A stretch of 64,000 bases of DNA, taken from assembly GCA_016709865.1 (NCBI GenBank), contig JADJLX010000005.1, forward strand, positions 868,001 through 932,000, written 5' to 3'. The position numbers and the translations under genes were made by a program. How positions within the stretch are numbered: position 1 is the stretch's first letter; the number at the start of each line of letters is the position of its first letter. Positions 7,692 through 18,300 of this stretch are shown one piece after another. The notes beneath the pieces are model-generated. The model was given only the letters and a program-made list of their open reading frames with translations, was not told the DNA's origin and did no database searches. This stretch comes from Bacteroidales bacterium. GTDB taxonomy: Bacteria > Bacteroidota > Bacteroidia > Bacteroidales > VadinHA17.

Positions 7692-9716
7692 ATGAAAAGA
7701 TTATTAGTGGTCACCGGCATTATTGTTATTCTTGTACTGGTCATCGTTTTCCCGGGGAAAAAATGGGCCCGGGGACATGTTAATTACAAGACTGCTGTTG
7801 ATGATCATCCGCTGCTGTGTACCAATTGCCATCTGCATATTCACAAAAGAAGTCCTTTCTCCAAATTAGACTATATAGATTATTTATCTCCTCTGAACCT
7901 CACGGTATCAGCTGATGGCAAATTGCTTTATGTTGTTGCGCAGGATGCAAATCAGCTGCTGGTCACTGACGCAGTTAACGGCATGGTATTACACAGAATT
8001 CCAGTTGGCAACAAGCCTCACAGTGTAATTCTCGACAGCAAGAACAGCACTGCTTATGTCAGTAATCAATGGTCCGATTTTGTTTCTGTTATTGATCTGA
8101 GGTCCTTTAATGTTACAGACTCTCTTAGCACCGGAAATGGTCCTGCAGGTCTTTCACTAAGTGCAGATGAAAAATCACTCTATGTTGTAAATTCATATGG
8201 ATCAGATCTATCCGTTATTGATCTGGCCTCCAAAACAGAAATTAAGAGACTCTCTACCGGAAATAATCCCACAGGTACACAATTATCTCCTGATGGAAGG
8301 GATCTCTATGTAACAAGCAGAAGAGCTGCGATAAACACATATGGAGAACCATTATTAAGCGAACTCACACTGGTTGATGACAGTTCAAGAAGGGTCAGGG
8401 ATTTCGTAAAAATGGAATCAGCATATCTGATGGAGAATATAGCTTTTACTCCCTCAGGTGACCTCGCTATCGTTACTCTTATCAGGCCAAAGAATCTTGT
8501 ACCATCCATCCAGGTTGAAAGAGGTTTTATGATGACACATGGCATGGGAATAATTGAGCAGAAGGAGAACGGAAGAGTAATTCAGCTTCTGATTGATGAA
8601 CCCAACAGATACTTTGCAGATCCTTTTGATATTGTAATTACTCCCGACGGCAAACGGGCTTTTATCTCAAGTTCCGGTGTTAATTTTATAACAGTAGTCG
8701 ATATAGATTCTGTCAGACAGCTTATTTCTGAGTCATCTCCTGAACTGCTTAGCACATACTCTGACCATCTTGGTATCAGCAGTCGTTATGTTATAAAAAG
8801 AATAGAAACCGGGGCGAATCCAAAAGGCCTGGCCCTTTCACCTGACGGTAAAATACTCTATGTTGCTGAGCATCTGAATGATAAAATTGCGGTGATAAGC
8901 ACAGAAAAGATGGAAACTATTAACACAATTGACCTCGGCGGACCACGTAAAATTACTGTTGCAAGACAGGGAAGAAGACTGTTGAATAATGCCGGACATA
9001 CTTTCCAGACGCAATACTCATGTTATACCTGTCATCCCGACGAACATGAGGACGGTCTTGTATATAATATGGCCTCAAAGGATATGGGACGCAACCTTAC
9101 AAATACGCAGTCGCTAAGAGATATAGGCGATACACCGCCTTTTAAATGGAATGGGAAGAACCAGACAGTTTTTAAACAGGATGGTATGCGTTTTTCAACA
9201 GTCCTTACCCGTACAGAACAATTCTCATATGATAATCTGGATGCAATATCTGCATACATAATGACCGGAATCCCCTACCCGCCCAATCTGAAGTATAATC
9301 CAACCGGAGACCTTACAGAAGCGCAGAAAAGAGGAAAGCTGGTCTTTGAGAGAACTACTGACAATTTCGGGAATACAATACCTGAGAATAATCGCTGCAT
9401 TACCTGTCATCCTGGTCCATATTACACTAACCTCCTGCCGGCAGATGTGAGCACTCTGGCAGCAAGCGATGATTCTATACTGTTCGACACACCACATTTA
9501 AATAACATATATGCTTCTCCCCCATATCTTCACGACGGAAGAGCCAGAACTCTTGAAGAGATCTGGACCCTATATGGAAAGAATGACAAACATGGATTAG
9601 TTGGTGATATGTCTAAAAATCAACTTAATGATCTTGTTGAATATCTTAAATCATTAAGAAGTCCGGATTATGCTGAAAACACCTCGACTACTAAAAACAA
9701 ATCATATAACCATTAA
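7692..9716 (+). CDS. Tri-heme c-type cytochrome with YVTN propeller and MauG/CCP-like C-terminus
   Basis: A 674-residue protein with an N-terminal membrane anchor or signal (about 4-21). There are three heme motifs: CTNCH (43-47), CYTCH (444-448) and CITCH (569-573). Between the first and second lies a YVTN/lactonase-type seven-bladed propeller (about 60-430) with repeats such as GNKPHSVILDSKNSTAYVSN and SPDGKILYVAEHLNDKIAVI. The C-terminal 230 residues, with two hemes and LFDTPHLNNIYASPPYLHDGRARTLEEI, look like the di-heme peroxidase/MauG family. It is likely periplasmic and involved in electron transfer or oxidation. It lies 11 bases after the preceding heme gene, so it is probably in the same operon. 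The substrate is unknown. Confidence 0.88.
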   Translation: MKRLLVVTGIIVILVLVIVFPGKKWARGHVNYKTAVDDHPLLCTNCHLHIHKRSPFSKLDYIDYLSPLNLTVSADGKLLYVVAQDANQLLVTDAVNGMVLHRIPVGNKPHSVILDSKNSTAYVSNQWSDFVSVIDLRSFNVTDSLSTGNGPAGLSLSADEKSLYVVNSYGSDLSVIDLASKTEIKRLSTGNNPTGTQLSPDGRDLYVTSRRAAINTYGEPLLSELTLVDDSSRRVRDFVKMESAYLMENIAFTPSGDLAIVTLIRPKNLVPSIQVERGFMMTHGMGIIEQKENGRVIQLLIDEPNRYFADPFDIVITPDGKRAFISSSGVNFITVVDIDSVRQLISESSPELLSTYSDHLGISSRYVIKRIETGANPKGLALSPDGKILYVAEHLNDKIAVISTEKMETINTIDLGGPRKITVARQGRRLLNNAGHTFQTQYSCYTCHPDEHEDGLVYNMASKDMGRNLTNTQSLRDIGDTPPFKWNGKNQTVFKQDGMRFSTVLTRTEQFSYDNLDAISAYIMTGIPYPPNLKYNPTGDLTEAQKRGKLVFERTTDNFGNTIPENNRCITCHPGPYYTNLLPADVSTLAASDDSILFDTPHLNNIYASPPYLHDGRARTLEEIWTLYGKNDKHGLVGDMSKNQLNDLVEYLKSLRSPDYAENTSTTKNKSYNH

Positions 9717-9727
9717 CAAGAAATAAT

Positions 9728-10840
9728 ATGATAAGAATGTACAAAAATCAATTAATCAGGATTGTTATTATCATTACTGCAGCAGGAATATCTTTATGTG
9801 ATAGTCTGTCAGCACAGGTGGCAGCGGGAAAACCTATGCCGGTATATGGAAACTGGCGCAATTTTACAACTAAAGACGGACTTCCTTCAGACAAAACATA
9901 TTGTGTACGAATTGCCGGTGACAAGGTATATGTAGGAACACACGATGGCCTTGCAGTGTATGAGAAAGGCAAATGGCGGACATATACAACAAAAGATGGT
10001 CTGGCCCATAATGGAGTTGTTTCTGTAGATGTAAGCGAACTTACAGGTGATGTTTGGATAGGAACACTTGGCGGATTGAGCCGGTTATCAGGTGGAAAAT
10101 TTGAGACTTTTAACCAGTTTAACAGCGGAATGCCAAACGATCTGGTTTACATGGTCATATGTGATGGCAAAGATGTATGGTGCGCTACTGGCGGAGGTGC
10201 AGGCCATTATGACACGTTTTCCAAAGAATGGGAAATATTTACTGAGAAAAATGCTCCAATGCATGAGCCGTGGACATATGGAATGTCAGCAGGCGATGGC
10301 AAGATTTTTATTGCAGCCTGGGGCGGAGGTGTTATCGAGTATACAACCAAAACAAAACAGTTCAGGGATTATACCGATCCTGACGGATTTATGGAAATAG
10401 ATCTTCAGCCTAATGATGGCCTTGTACATGATATAACAACAGCAACATCGTGGGCTGATGGAACATTGTGGGTATCAACATATTTCGGAATGAGCCGTTA
10501 CGATGGAAAATACTGGTATGGATATTTCGACCACGATAGCGGTCTTGCAAGCAATTTTATCAACTTCATAAGAGCTGAAGGTCCGGTTGCATTTGCCTGC
10601 AGCGACAAAGGTCTCAGCAGCACCGATGGAACCAACTGGGTTACCTACAAAAAAAACGATAATAACGAGAATGGAGTAGCCATTGTAACTACTAACGGAG
10701 TGAAAAAAGAGATTCCACTCACACCGTCTATTGCCCATAATTTCATTATTGGAGTAGATGGTGATAAAGGAGTTTTATGGGTGGCAACATCAAAAGGTGT
10801 AAGCCGTGGCGAATTACGAAAAGAAACCGAGAACCAATAA
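9728..10840 (+). CDS. Secreted two-component-regulator-type beta-propeller protein
   Basis: A 370-residue protein with a signal peptide (about 1-31, ending SAQ) and repeated propeller blades of the kind found in the periplasmic sensor part of hybrid two-component systems: TKDGLPSDKTYCVRI, TKDGLAHNGVVSVDV, DVWIGTLGGLSRL, GTLWVSTYFGMSRYDGKYW and GVLWVATSKGVSRG. It has no membrane helix after the propeller and no kinase domain, so it is a stand-alone secreted propeller. It starts 11 bases after the tri-heme cytochrome. A ligand-binding or protein-docking role in the same complex is inference. Confidence 0.85.
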   Translation: MIRMYKNQLIRIVIIITAAGISLCDSLSAQVAAGKPMPVYGNWRNFTTKDGLPSDKTYCVRIAGDKVYVGTHDGLAVYEKGKWRTYTTKDGLAHNGVVSVDVSELTGDVWIGTLGGLSRLSGGKFETFNQFNSGMPNDLVYMVICDGKDVWCATGGGAGHYDTFSKEWEIFTEKNAPMHEPWTYGMSAGDGKIFIAAWGGGVIEYTTKTKQFRDYTDPDGFMEIDLQPNDGLVHDITTATSWADGTLWVSTYFGMSRYDGKYWYGYFDHDSGLASNFINFIRAEGPVAFACSDKGLSSTDGTNWVTYKKNDNNENGVAIVTTNGVKKEIPLTPSIAHNFIIGVDGDKGVLWVATSKGVSRGELRKETENQ

Positions 10841-10902
10841 CATGAATTACAATAACTAAAAAGATAATAACCTAATAACCTAAATAATGACTAACAAAGA
10901 AA

Positions 10903-11460
10903 TTGCTAATTGACCTGACAAAGCTTACTGAAGGTGAGAAAATTGAGATGAAGAAGCTTGGGATTTTATCTGCTGATAATAATATCACAGATACCGTATA
11001 CCCTTCGATTCATAAAAACCGTCCGCCAATAGAGAAGCATATTGTGCATGCTCCTCATGTAATAAATGAAGCCTATAATTACCAGAAGCCATCATCTTTT
11101 TCAAGAGCCCTGCGACTCGATCTGGGTGGCTACAAAGTTCTCCTTATTTCTGGCACTGCCAGTGTCAATGAAGAAGGTAAAGCTGAACATATCGGAGATT
11201 TCAAAGCTCAGCTCTGGAGAACGTATGTGAATATTACAAATCTTCTGGCTGCAGAAGGAATGACCTGGCACGATATTGTGAGGACGACAAATTATCTCAG
11301 AGATATTGAGAGAGACTATGCTGAATTCAATAAGATCAGGACTACATTTTATTCGTGGCTGAATCTTGATCCGCTGCCTGCAAGCACGGGGATACAGGCA
11401 AGGCTTTGCTGGGAGACGTTACTTGTTGAAATAGAAGCGTATGCTATTTGCAAAGTGTAA
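10903..11460 (+). CDS. RidA/YjgF-family protein with N-terminal extension
   Basis: A protein of about 185 residues whose C-terminal 130 residues match the RidA fold: LLISGTASVNEEGKAEHIGDF, TWHDIVRTTNYLRDI and LPASTGIQARLCWETLLVEIEAYAI, including the arginine expected at the active site. Family members hydrolyse reactive enamines/imines, and the fold also occurs in chorismatase-like enzymes. An N-terminal extension of about 55 residues is unusual for simple RidA. In this frame the gene opens with TTG at 10903. An ATG at 10887 is out of frame, but removing one A from GAAATTG would join them as MTNKELLIDLTK, so an extra-A error is possible. The gene precedes a binding protein and a DAHP synthase, which hints at an aromatic or chorismate-derived substrate (inference). 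Confidence 0.8.
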   Translation: MLIDLTKLTEGEKIEMKKLGILSADNNITDTVYPSIHKNRPPIEKHIVHAPHVINEAYNYQKPSSFSRALRLDLGGYKVLLISGTASVNEEGKAEHIGDFKAQLWRTYVNITNLLAAEGMTWHDIVRTTNYLRDIERDYAEFNKIRTTFYSWLNLDPLPASTGIQARLCWETLLVEIEAYAICKV

Positions 11461-11502
11461 AGTTCAAAGCTCAAAGTTCAAAGTTCAAGGTTAAAAGTTT
11501 AA
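11455..11502. repeat. Period-7 tandem repeat (AAAGTTC type)
   Basis: Imperfect seven-base units of CAAAGTT/CAAAGCT type that begin at the stop codon of the RidA-like gene. The same unit appears on the opposite strand at 48460-48526. Confidence 0.75.
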
Positions 11503-11512
11503 ATGACTTAAT

Positions 11513-12832
11513 ATGAAACAATTTGTAAAATATCTGGTGATTTTCTTACTGATTTTCCAGTTGCCATTTGAGTGGTTAAAAGGACAGGAGAAGAAAGCAA
11601 ACTATGGTAATATACCTGATGAGCTTGTTGCTTACGACAAATACCAGAAAGCCCATAAATATCATTTTATGGAACCTCTGAATTTCTGGGGTGCAGGGCG
11701 TGAAATACCACCTCCAACCGGTCTGAAGGAAATCAGGATTGGTTTTCTCGGACCTCTTGAAGGGTCTATTATTTCCAACCTGGGCAAACAAATGCTGCAG
11801 GGTTCTCAACTCGCTATTGAAGAAGCCAATGCCAGGGGAGGTTACAAAGGAATTCCTTTCAAATTAATGATACACAACGATGTTGGTTTATGGGGGGCTG
11901 CTGCCAACGAAATCGTGAAAATGGATGACGAAAAAGTCTGGGCATGGCTCGGTTCAATTGATGATATAGTATCACACGTAGCAATAAGGGCTACTCTTAA
12001 ACTCGAGATTCCTAACGTAAATACCGGTGACCCCGACCCTACCTTTACTGAAACAAATATTCCATGGGTTATAAGAACAATTCCAGACGATCGTCAGAGC
12101 AGCTATGCTCTTGTTAACCAGATCTTTGTTAAGGATGGACACAAGAGAGTCGGAATGATGCGCGCAAACAACCGTTATGGCAGGGTCGGAACTCTTCATC
12201 TGAACCGCTCTGCATCACGCATTGGGTTTCCGCTAATTATTGAAGAGAGATTCAACGATGGAGAAACAGATTTTAAGAGTCAGCTTGAACGCATTAAGAA
12301 AACAAACCCCGATGCAATAGTATTGTGGGGCAATGCAAAAGAATCAGCTCTTATCCTGAAGCAGATCCGTGCACTGGGAATGAAGCAGCCCGTTTATGGA
12401 TCCGATAGAATGGTCAATCCGGAATTTCTTGCAATTGCAGGTCCTCTGGCCGAAGGTATAATAACTACATGCCAGTATAATCCGGATGCTGATGACGCAA
12501 AGCTTAAGACTTTCAAAGCTGCCTATGTTAAACGATTCGGACAGGAACCGGATGTATTCGCTGCCCATGCTTATGACGGTATGAATATCCTTCTTGAGGC
12601 TGTTAAGAAAGCAGGACTTAACAGGGCATTAATCAGAGATGTACTTACTGACCTTAAGACATTCCAGGGTTATAAGGGAGTAACCGGTGTTGTAAACTTC
12701 GACGGAACCTGGAATAACGTCAGGCCTATATTCATGGCAAAAGTAAATAATAGTAAATTTGTATTTTCGCCTGCTCCGAAATGGGAGAAGGATGATAAAA
12801 TTTATAAGAAAGCACCCAGAACAGAATATTAA
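11513..12832 (+). CDS. LivK-type periplasmic substrate-binding protein
   Basis: A 439-residue secreted protein (signal about 1-24, ending LKGQ) of the type I periplasmic-binding fold used by branched-chain amino acid and amide ABC transporters. Typical stretches are [69 protein letters not shown] and [31 protein letters not shown]. Residues about 25-75 are an extra N-terminal segment before the core. No permease or ATPase genes lie nearby, so it may bind and present a ligand to another system rather than feed a classical ABC importer. It is close to a DAHP synthase gene and a second, diverged binding protein at 13751. Confidence 0.88.
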   Translation: MKQFVKYLVIFLLIFQLPFEWLKGQEKKANYGNIPDELVAYDKYQKAHKYHFMEPLNFWGAGREIPPPTGLKEIRIGFLGPLEGSIISNLGKQMLQGSQLAIEEANARGGYKGIPFKLMIHNDVGLWGAAANEIVKMDDEKVWAWLGSIDDIVSHVAIRATLKLEIPNVNTGDPDPTFTETNIPWVIRTIPDDRQSSYALVNQIFVKDGHKRVGMMRANNRYGRVGTLHLNRSASRIGFPLIIEERFNDGETDFKSQLERIKKTNPDAIVLWGNAKESALILKQIRALGMKQPVYGSDRMVNPEFLAIAGPLAEGIITTCQYNPDADDAKLKTFKAAYVKRFGQEPDVFAAHAYDGMNILLEAVKKAGLNRALIRDVLTDLKTFQGYKGVTGVVNFDGTWNNVRPIFMAKVNNSKFVFSPAPKWEKDDKIYKKAPRTEY

Positions 12833-12852
12833 TAGATTTATTGAGTATCAGA

Positions 12853-13713
12853 ATGGATGAAAATATGTGTAATATTCCGGTAAATGCTGGGGTTACGATA
12901 CCAGAAAGGGTTTCAGCGAATGCTAAACCGGAACGAACAATTGTGAAGGTTGCAGGAGTTGAAGTCGGCGGGTCTGATATTGTTGTTATTGCAGGACCCT
13001 GTGCTGTTGAGAGCTCTGAACAACTTTTTGAAACAGCCAGATCTGTAAAATCAGGAGGAGCAAAAATTCTGAGAGGCGGAGCTTTTAAACCGCGTACTTC
13101 ACCTTACAGCTTTCAGGGTATGGGGGAAGAAGGACTTAAACTCCTCGCCCAGATCAGAAAAGAAACAGGGTTACCTGTTGTTACGGAAGTAATGGACACC
13201 AGACAGGTTGAACTTGTCTGTTCATATGCTGATATGATACAGATAGGTTCGCGAAACATGCAAAATTATCCTTTGCTCAAAGAAGCAGGAAAATGCAGGA
13301 AACCGATACTTCTTAAACGTGGTATGATGGCAACAATTGAAGAGTTTCTCCTTGCTGCAGAATACGTGCTTAATCAGGGAAATGACCAGGTAATACTATG
13401 CGAACGCGGTATAAGAACATTTGAAACATCAACCAGAAATACTCTTGACCTGAGCGCGGTGCCAATGCTAAAACACCTGACTCATCTTCCGGTAATTGTT
13501 GATCCGAGCCACGGAACAGGCATCAGATGGATGGTCCCTGCTTTATCCAAAGCAGCAGTGGCTGTTGGTGCCGATGGTTTGATAATAGAAGTACATTATC
13601 ATCCTGAAGAGGCATTATGCGATGGTCCCCAGTCTCTAAGCCTGTCAGAATTCTCTCAATTAATGACCGATCTGAAAAAAATTGCTCAGGCAACCGGCAG
13701 AAATATTGCATAA
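12853..13713 (+). CDS. aroF: 3-deoxy-7-phosphoheptulonate (DAHP) synthase, type I-beta
   Basis: It condenses phosphoenolpyruvate and erythrose 4-phosphate in the first step of the shikimate pathway. Signature motifs are all present: [85 protein letters not shown] and IVDPSHGTG. The length of about 286 residues, without an ACT or ferredoxin-like regulatory domain, suggests an enzyme not feedback-controlled by attached domains. I prefer the ATG at 12853; a TTG at 12841 is also in frame. Its position between two substrate-binding proteins and near a RidA-like gene is atypical for housekeeping aroF, so it may supply a dedicated aromatic precursor (inference). Confidence 0.93.
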   Translation: MDENMCNIPVNAGVTIPERVSANAKPERTIVKVAGVEVGGSDIVVIAGPCAVESSEQLFETARSVKSGGAKILRGGAFKPRTSPYSFQGMGEEGLKLLAQIRKETGLPVVTEVMDTRQVELVCSYADMIQIGSRNMQNYPLLKEAGKCRKPILLKRGMMATIEEFLLAAEYVLNQGNDQVILCERGIRTFETSTRNTLDLSAVPMLKHLTHLPVIVDPSHGTGIRWMVPALSKAAVAVGADGLIIEVHYHPEEALCDGPQSLSLSEFSQLMTDLKKIAQATGRNIA

Positions 13714-13750
13714 GGGCAACCTGCTACATTTGAAGATCCAGTATCTGTGA

Positions 13751-14863
13751 ATGAAATACATATTTCTAATATTCGTATCCTGTGTGCTGTTTCATTCTAC
13801 GGAAATAAACGGCCGGAGTTCTGAACCTATCATTTCAGAAGATACAATCAAAATAGGACTGCTTATTTCTGATACAAAATCTGTTGCAGCAATAAACGGA
13901 GCAGAAATTGCAATTCAGGAAGCAAATGCTAAAGGTGGCTGCAACGGAATACCATTCAAACTTGAAATCCGCTCTATGGAGGGGCCCTGGGGAACAGGTT
14001 CCAAAGAGGCTGTTTCACTCATTTTTGAAGAAGAGGTCTGGGCAATTATGGGTTCTCACGACGGAAGAAACGCACATCTTGCTGAACAGGCTACTGCTAA
14101 GACCAGAATTGTTTTCCTGTCATCTTGGGCAGCCGATCCGACTCTCTCCCAGGCTTTTGTTCCATGGTACTTTAGTTGTGTACCTAACAACAATCAGCAA
14201 GCTGAAGTACTTTTCAATGAGGTTTATAACAAGAATAAATTCAATAAAATAGCTCTAATTTCTGAAAACAATTATGATTCGAATTTTGCATTTAAGAGTT
14301 TTGTTAATAAAATAACAATAAACGGCAAGCCTCGTCCTTTTGTGCTTAGCTACAGTAATGCTGATCTGGATTATGGAGCTATGGCTGATATAATTATTGC
14401 CTCAAATCCGGAATGCATTCTTCTTTTCGGAATGCCTTCCTCTTCAATTAAAATTTTTGAGGCCGTCAAGTTCAGAGATTCTAATATACCTGCCTTCGGA
14501 ACATTGTCCCTGATGGATGAGAATGAATTAAATGAGAAAAACTTATCAGTGTCTGAGGGGATAACAATAATCTCGTCAGATCACTGGTTCACTCCGGAGG
14601 GAAAGATCTTTAAAGAAAAGTACAGGAATAAATACGGACAGTCACCGGGGTCAGTTGCTGCGTATGCCTATGATGGGATGAATCTGATAATTGAATCTGT
14701 AAAAACTGCATCTCCTGACCGTGAGAAAGTGCAGGAAGCAATGGCAAATATCAGACTTAAAGGAGTAACCGGAACAATTCAGTTTGATGAAAGAGGTAAC
14801 AGGAAAGGGCCATTTCATCTGATGATAATAAAAAATGGTGTTCCTGTAGAAATAAATAAGTAA
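13751..14863 (+). CDS. Second LivK-type periplasmic substrate-binding protein
   Basis: A 370-residue secreted protein (signal about 1-21) with the same fold as the protein at 11513: IKIGLLISDTKSVAAINGAEIAIQEANAKGGCNGIPFKLEIR, AIMGSHDGRNAHLAEQATAKTRIVFL, ECILLFGMPSSSIKIFEAVKF and YGQSPGSVAAYAYDGMNLIIESVKTA. It is a diverged paralogue of the 11513 protein, with the EGPWGTGSKEAVSLIFEEEVWAIMGS segment matching [23 protein letters not shown]. It lies 37 bases after aroF. No ABC membrane component is nearby. The ligand is unknown. Confidence 0.87.
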   Translation: MKYIFLIFVSCVLFHSTEINGRSSEPIISEDTIKIGLLISDTKSVAAINGAEIAIQEANAKGGCNGIPFKLEIRSMEGPWGTGSKEAVSLIFEEEVWAIMGSHDGRNAHLAEQATAKTRIVFLSSWAADPTLSQAFVPWYFSCVPNNNQQAEVLFNEVYNKNKFNKIALISENNYDSNFAFKSFVNKITINGKPRPFVLSYSNADLDYGAMADIIIASNPECILLFGMPSSSIKIFEAVKFRDSNIPAFGTLSLMDENELNEKNLSVSEGITIISSDHWFTPEGKIFKEKYRNKYGQSPGSVAAYAYDGMNLIIESVKTASPDREKVQEAMANIRLKGVTGTIQFDERGNRKGPFHLMIIKNGVPVEINK

Positions 14864-14947
14864 TTCTTAGAAATAAATTTATTTATCTTTCCAAGTGGCA
14901 TAGCCGTAAACTTAAGTTTTGGAGATGGATGAAAATGAATAGAAAAG

Positions 14948-15165
14948 TCTCCCCTCCTTTTGAAGGAGGGGTGGACGGGAGTGCTGATTATATGACTTTT
15001 ACGAAGTTATATTTCCCGGCCGGGGTGGTTGATTTTAGGGAAAAATTACAGAATACTAAAATATGAAAACAGGTATAAATAATCAACCACCCCGGCCGCA
15101 AATTAGCTTTACGAAAATAAACAAGCATTTTACTGCGGCCACCCCTCCTTCAAAAGGAGGGGAGA
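14948..15165. repeat. 218-base inverted repeat (CTCCCCTCCTT…AAGGAGGGGAG)
   Basis: The outer arms TCTCCCCTCCTTTTGAAGGA and TCCTTCAAAAGGAGGGGAGA are complementary, and an inner pair (CCCCGGCCGGGG-like sequence followed by GTGGTTGATT, against AATCAACCACCCCGGCCG) is nested within. The gap 14864-15306 holds this element and a smaller CCCCAAGGGG palindrome at 15261-15270. A 70-codon frame inside the element has no protein-like character. Confidence 0.8.
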
Positions 15166-15306
15166 ATTATATATCATATATTCAACACTTTACATTCATT
15201 TTTGTATTAAATCTCACACAATTTTACTCTATTTTGACAGCTTTGGTTGACGGCTTTACGCCCCAAGGGGAGTAAATTGATTCTCTATATTTACTATTTT
15301 TGAATT

Positions 15307-18300
15307 ATGAAAAAATTACATATTATCCTGATTGCTATTCTCGCTGTATCAATGCTTTTTAACTGCAAAAATTCAGGCGATAATAAACAATCATCGACAG
15401 ATCTGACTACTACCAGAACACTTGGGCTTGCTTATCTTGAGGAATTCAATCTTGAAGAAGCTGAAAAAGAGTTCCTGAAATTCATCAAACTGGCGCCGGA
15501 AGAAAAACTTGGTTATGCCAATCTGGGACTGACCTATCTGCGGATGGGAAAATATCCTGAAGCTGAGAAGCAGCTCAGAAAAGCAATAAGCATAGATTCC
15601 AAAGATGCTGATATACGACTGATACTGGCAACAGTATACAGAATGAATAATGAGAAAGCAAAATCGATTACGGAACTTAATGAAGCTCTCACTTTTGCAC
15701 CTGATCATATAAAGGTCCTCTATGACCTGTCAGAACTTTATTCACTTGAATCTGATGAAGAATCCATTAAAAACAGGCTGAATACACTATTGCTTTTGGT
15801 AAAAAATGCTCCGGGCAATATTGTTCCATATCTCAGCCTGACAGATATTCTGATACGCCAGGGAGAAACCGACAAGGCTCTGGAACAAATGGAAATCATT
15901 AAAAAGCAGTTTCCTGAGTTTCCGAAAGAGGCAACCGGCTATTATGACAAAATACTGCCAGCCCTGAGAAAAAAAGATAAGGAAACGGCAATATTAAATT
16001 TTACAATTTTCCACAATTATCTGAAAGTTACCTCACCATATCAGGCAGGTATTATGGATCTTAAGGGTCCGGGCGGATCGCTTATCGGCTTTCCGGTAAT
16101 TACTTTCGACAGGCAATCTTCCTTCGGGTCGGGTGAAACCGGATCAATACTCGAAGTAATGAAATATACCAATGTAACTGCATCTGCAGGACTTGGTATT
16201 GTCCAGCCATCAGATAATGCGAATCCGGAATTTGCAGGGTCGGCACATGTGGAAGCTGCAGATTTTGACGGTGATGGCGACATTGACCTCTACGCAGGTA
16301 GTTTCGATCCATCAACCTCATCCTATAAACATTACCTGTTTAAAAACTCAATGGGACTTTTCACTGATGTCACAAAAGAAGCAGGCTTATCACATAAAGG
16401 GAAAGAGTCTTCAGCAGAATTTGCCGATTTTGACAATGATGGATTCCTTGATCTTTACATTGTAAAAGATGAAGGTGATATTCTTTATAAGAATGTAGCA
16501 GAAGGGACATTTGATGATGTATCTTCCGAAGCAAAAACTGAGAGGAAAAAGTCAGGTATCGGTTCTCTTTTCTTTGACATGGACCATGACGGAGATCTTG
16601 ATCTGTACAGACTTACATCAGATATAAACCAACAATTCCAGAATACTGCGGATGGCACATTCCTCGAACTTAACGGAAAGATGGGAGAGCATATTAAAGG
16701 CACAATAAGCCGCGATGCAGCATTCGGTGATTTTGACGAAGATGAGGATATTGATCTTATCGTCGTAAACAAAAATGCATCAAATATTTATTATTCGAAT
16801 CAGCGGCAGAGCGTATTTAAAGATATAACTGAAAACAGCGGACTGAAGAGTGAGGGTGGTTCCTCATCAATTACCGCCGGAGATTATAATAATGATGGAT
16901 TTCTTGATCTGTTCATCACTTCAGTCAATCCGGGAGAAAACATGCTCTACAAAAATCTTACCAACGGAAGCTTTGAGCCAGTTAAAGAAAGTAGTGAAAT
17001 GTTTGCCACTCTTAAGAACCTAAAAGCTTATGATGCTTCTTTCCTTGACTTTGATAACGATGGCTATCTCGATCTTTTTGTTGCCGGAGAATCGACAGAA
17101 AAAGATGGCAGAGGATTATTTCTGTTTCACAATGATAGTAAAGGAAGCTTCAGCGATATCTCCCGTCTTCTTCCTGAAGATGTGAAATCAGGAAACAAAA
17201 TTGCAATTTTTGATTATAATGACGATGGTGACCTTGATGTCGCAGTTACCGGTGTAAACGGCGGACTATTCCTTCTCAGGAACGATGGCGGCAATAATAA
17301 CCACTATATCAAGATAAAACTGTTTGGCCTGAGGGCTGGTAGTGCAAAAAATAATCATTTCGGCATCGGTGCGAAAGTTGAGATGAGAGCCGGGGATCTT
17401 TACCAGACAACAGTTGTTTCAGATCCCAATGTCTACTTCGGTATGGGAAACCGTTCACAGGCTGATATCATCAGGATTACATGGACAAATGGTGTTCCCC
17501 AGAATATTTTTAATCCTGGTACAGATCAGGCACTTATTGAAGCCCAGACACTTAAGGGATCATGCCCGTTCCTCTACACATGGGATGGAGATGAATACGT
17601 CTTCGTAAAAGATATACTCTGGAGAAGTGCTCTGGGTATGCCTCTGGGAATTATGGGAGGCAATACAGCCTATGCTTTTGCCGATGCTTCCGATGACTAT
17701 ATTAAGATTCCAGGAGAGGTTATGAAACCTGAAAACGGGAAATATACAATCAGGATTACTTCTGAATTATGGGAAACAATTTATCTCGACAAACTACAGC
17801 TTGTTGCAGTTGATCATCCTGAGTCGACCGATATCTATGTCAAAGAGCAGTTCTCTCCCCCACCCTTCACCGGACTGGACATAATTCAGGTTGAGGAAAA
17901 AACATTACCCGAATCTGCTTTTAATGGAAATGGAGAGGATGTTCTTCAGTTCATTTCAAAAAAAGATGACAACTATCTCTCAGGATTTACACCGGAGAGA
18001 TACCAGGGAATCACAGAAGTTAATGAACTGATTCTTGATCCGGGAGATGCCGGCAAAAATGGTGAGCTACATCTCTTTATGAATGGTTGGATCTTTCCGA
18101 CTGATGCGAGTATCAATTACGCTCTCACTCAAACTGATAAACTTAAAGTATTTCCACCTGTAATACAGGTTATTAATAAGAAAGGTGATTGGGAAACAGT
18201 TATCAGCAACCTCGGTTTTCCGATGGGCAAAGATAAAACTGTAATTGCCGACCTGACAGGTAAGTTCATTACTTCAGACCACAGAATAAGAATCAGAACC

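Noticed and set aside
15063..15275. 70-codon open frame
   Set aside because: It lies within the inverted repeat and its flank, has no ribosome-binding or protein-like character, and is explained by the palindrome.
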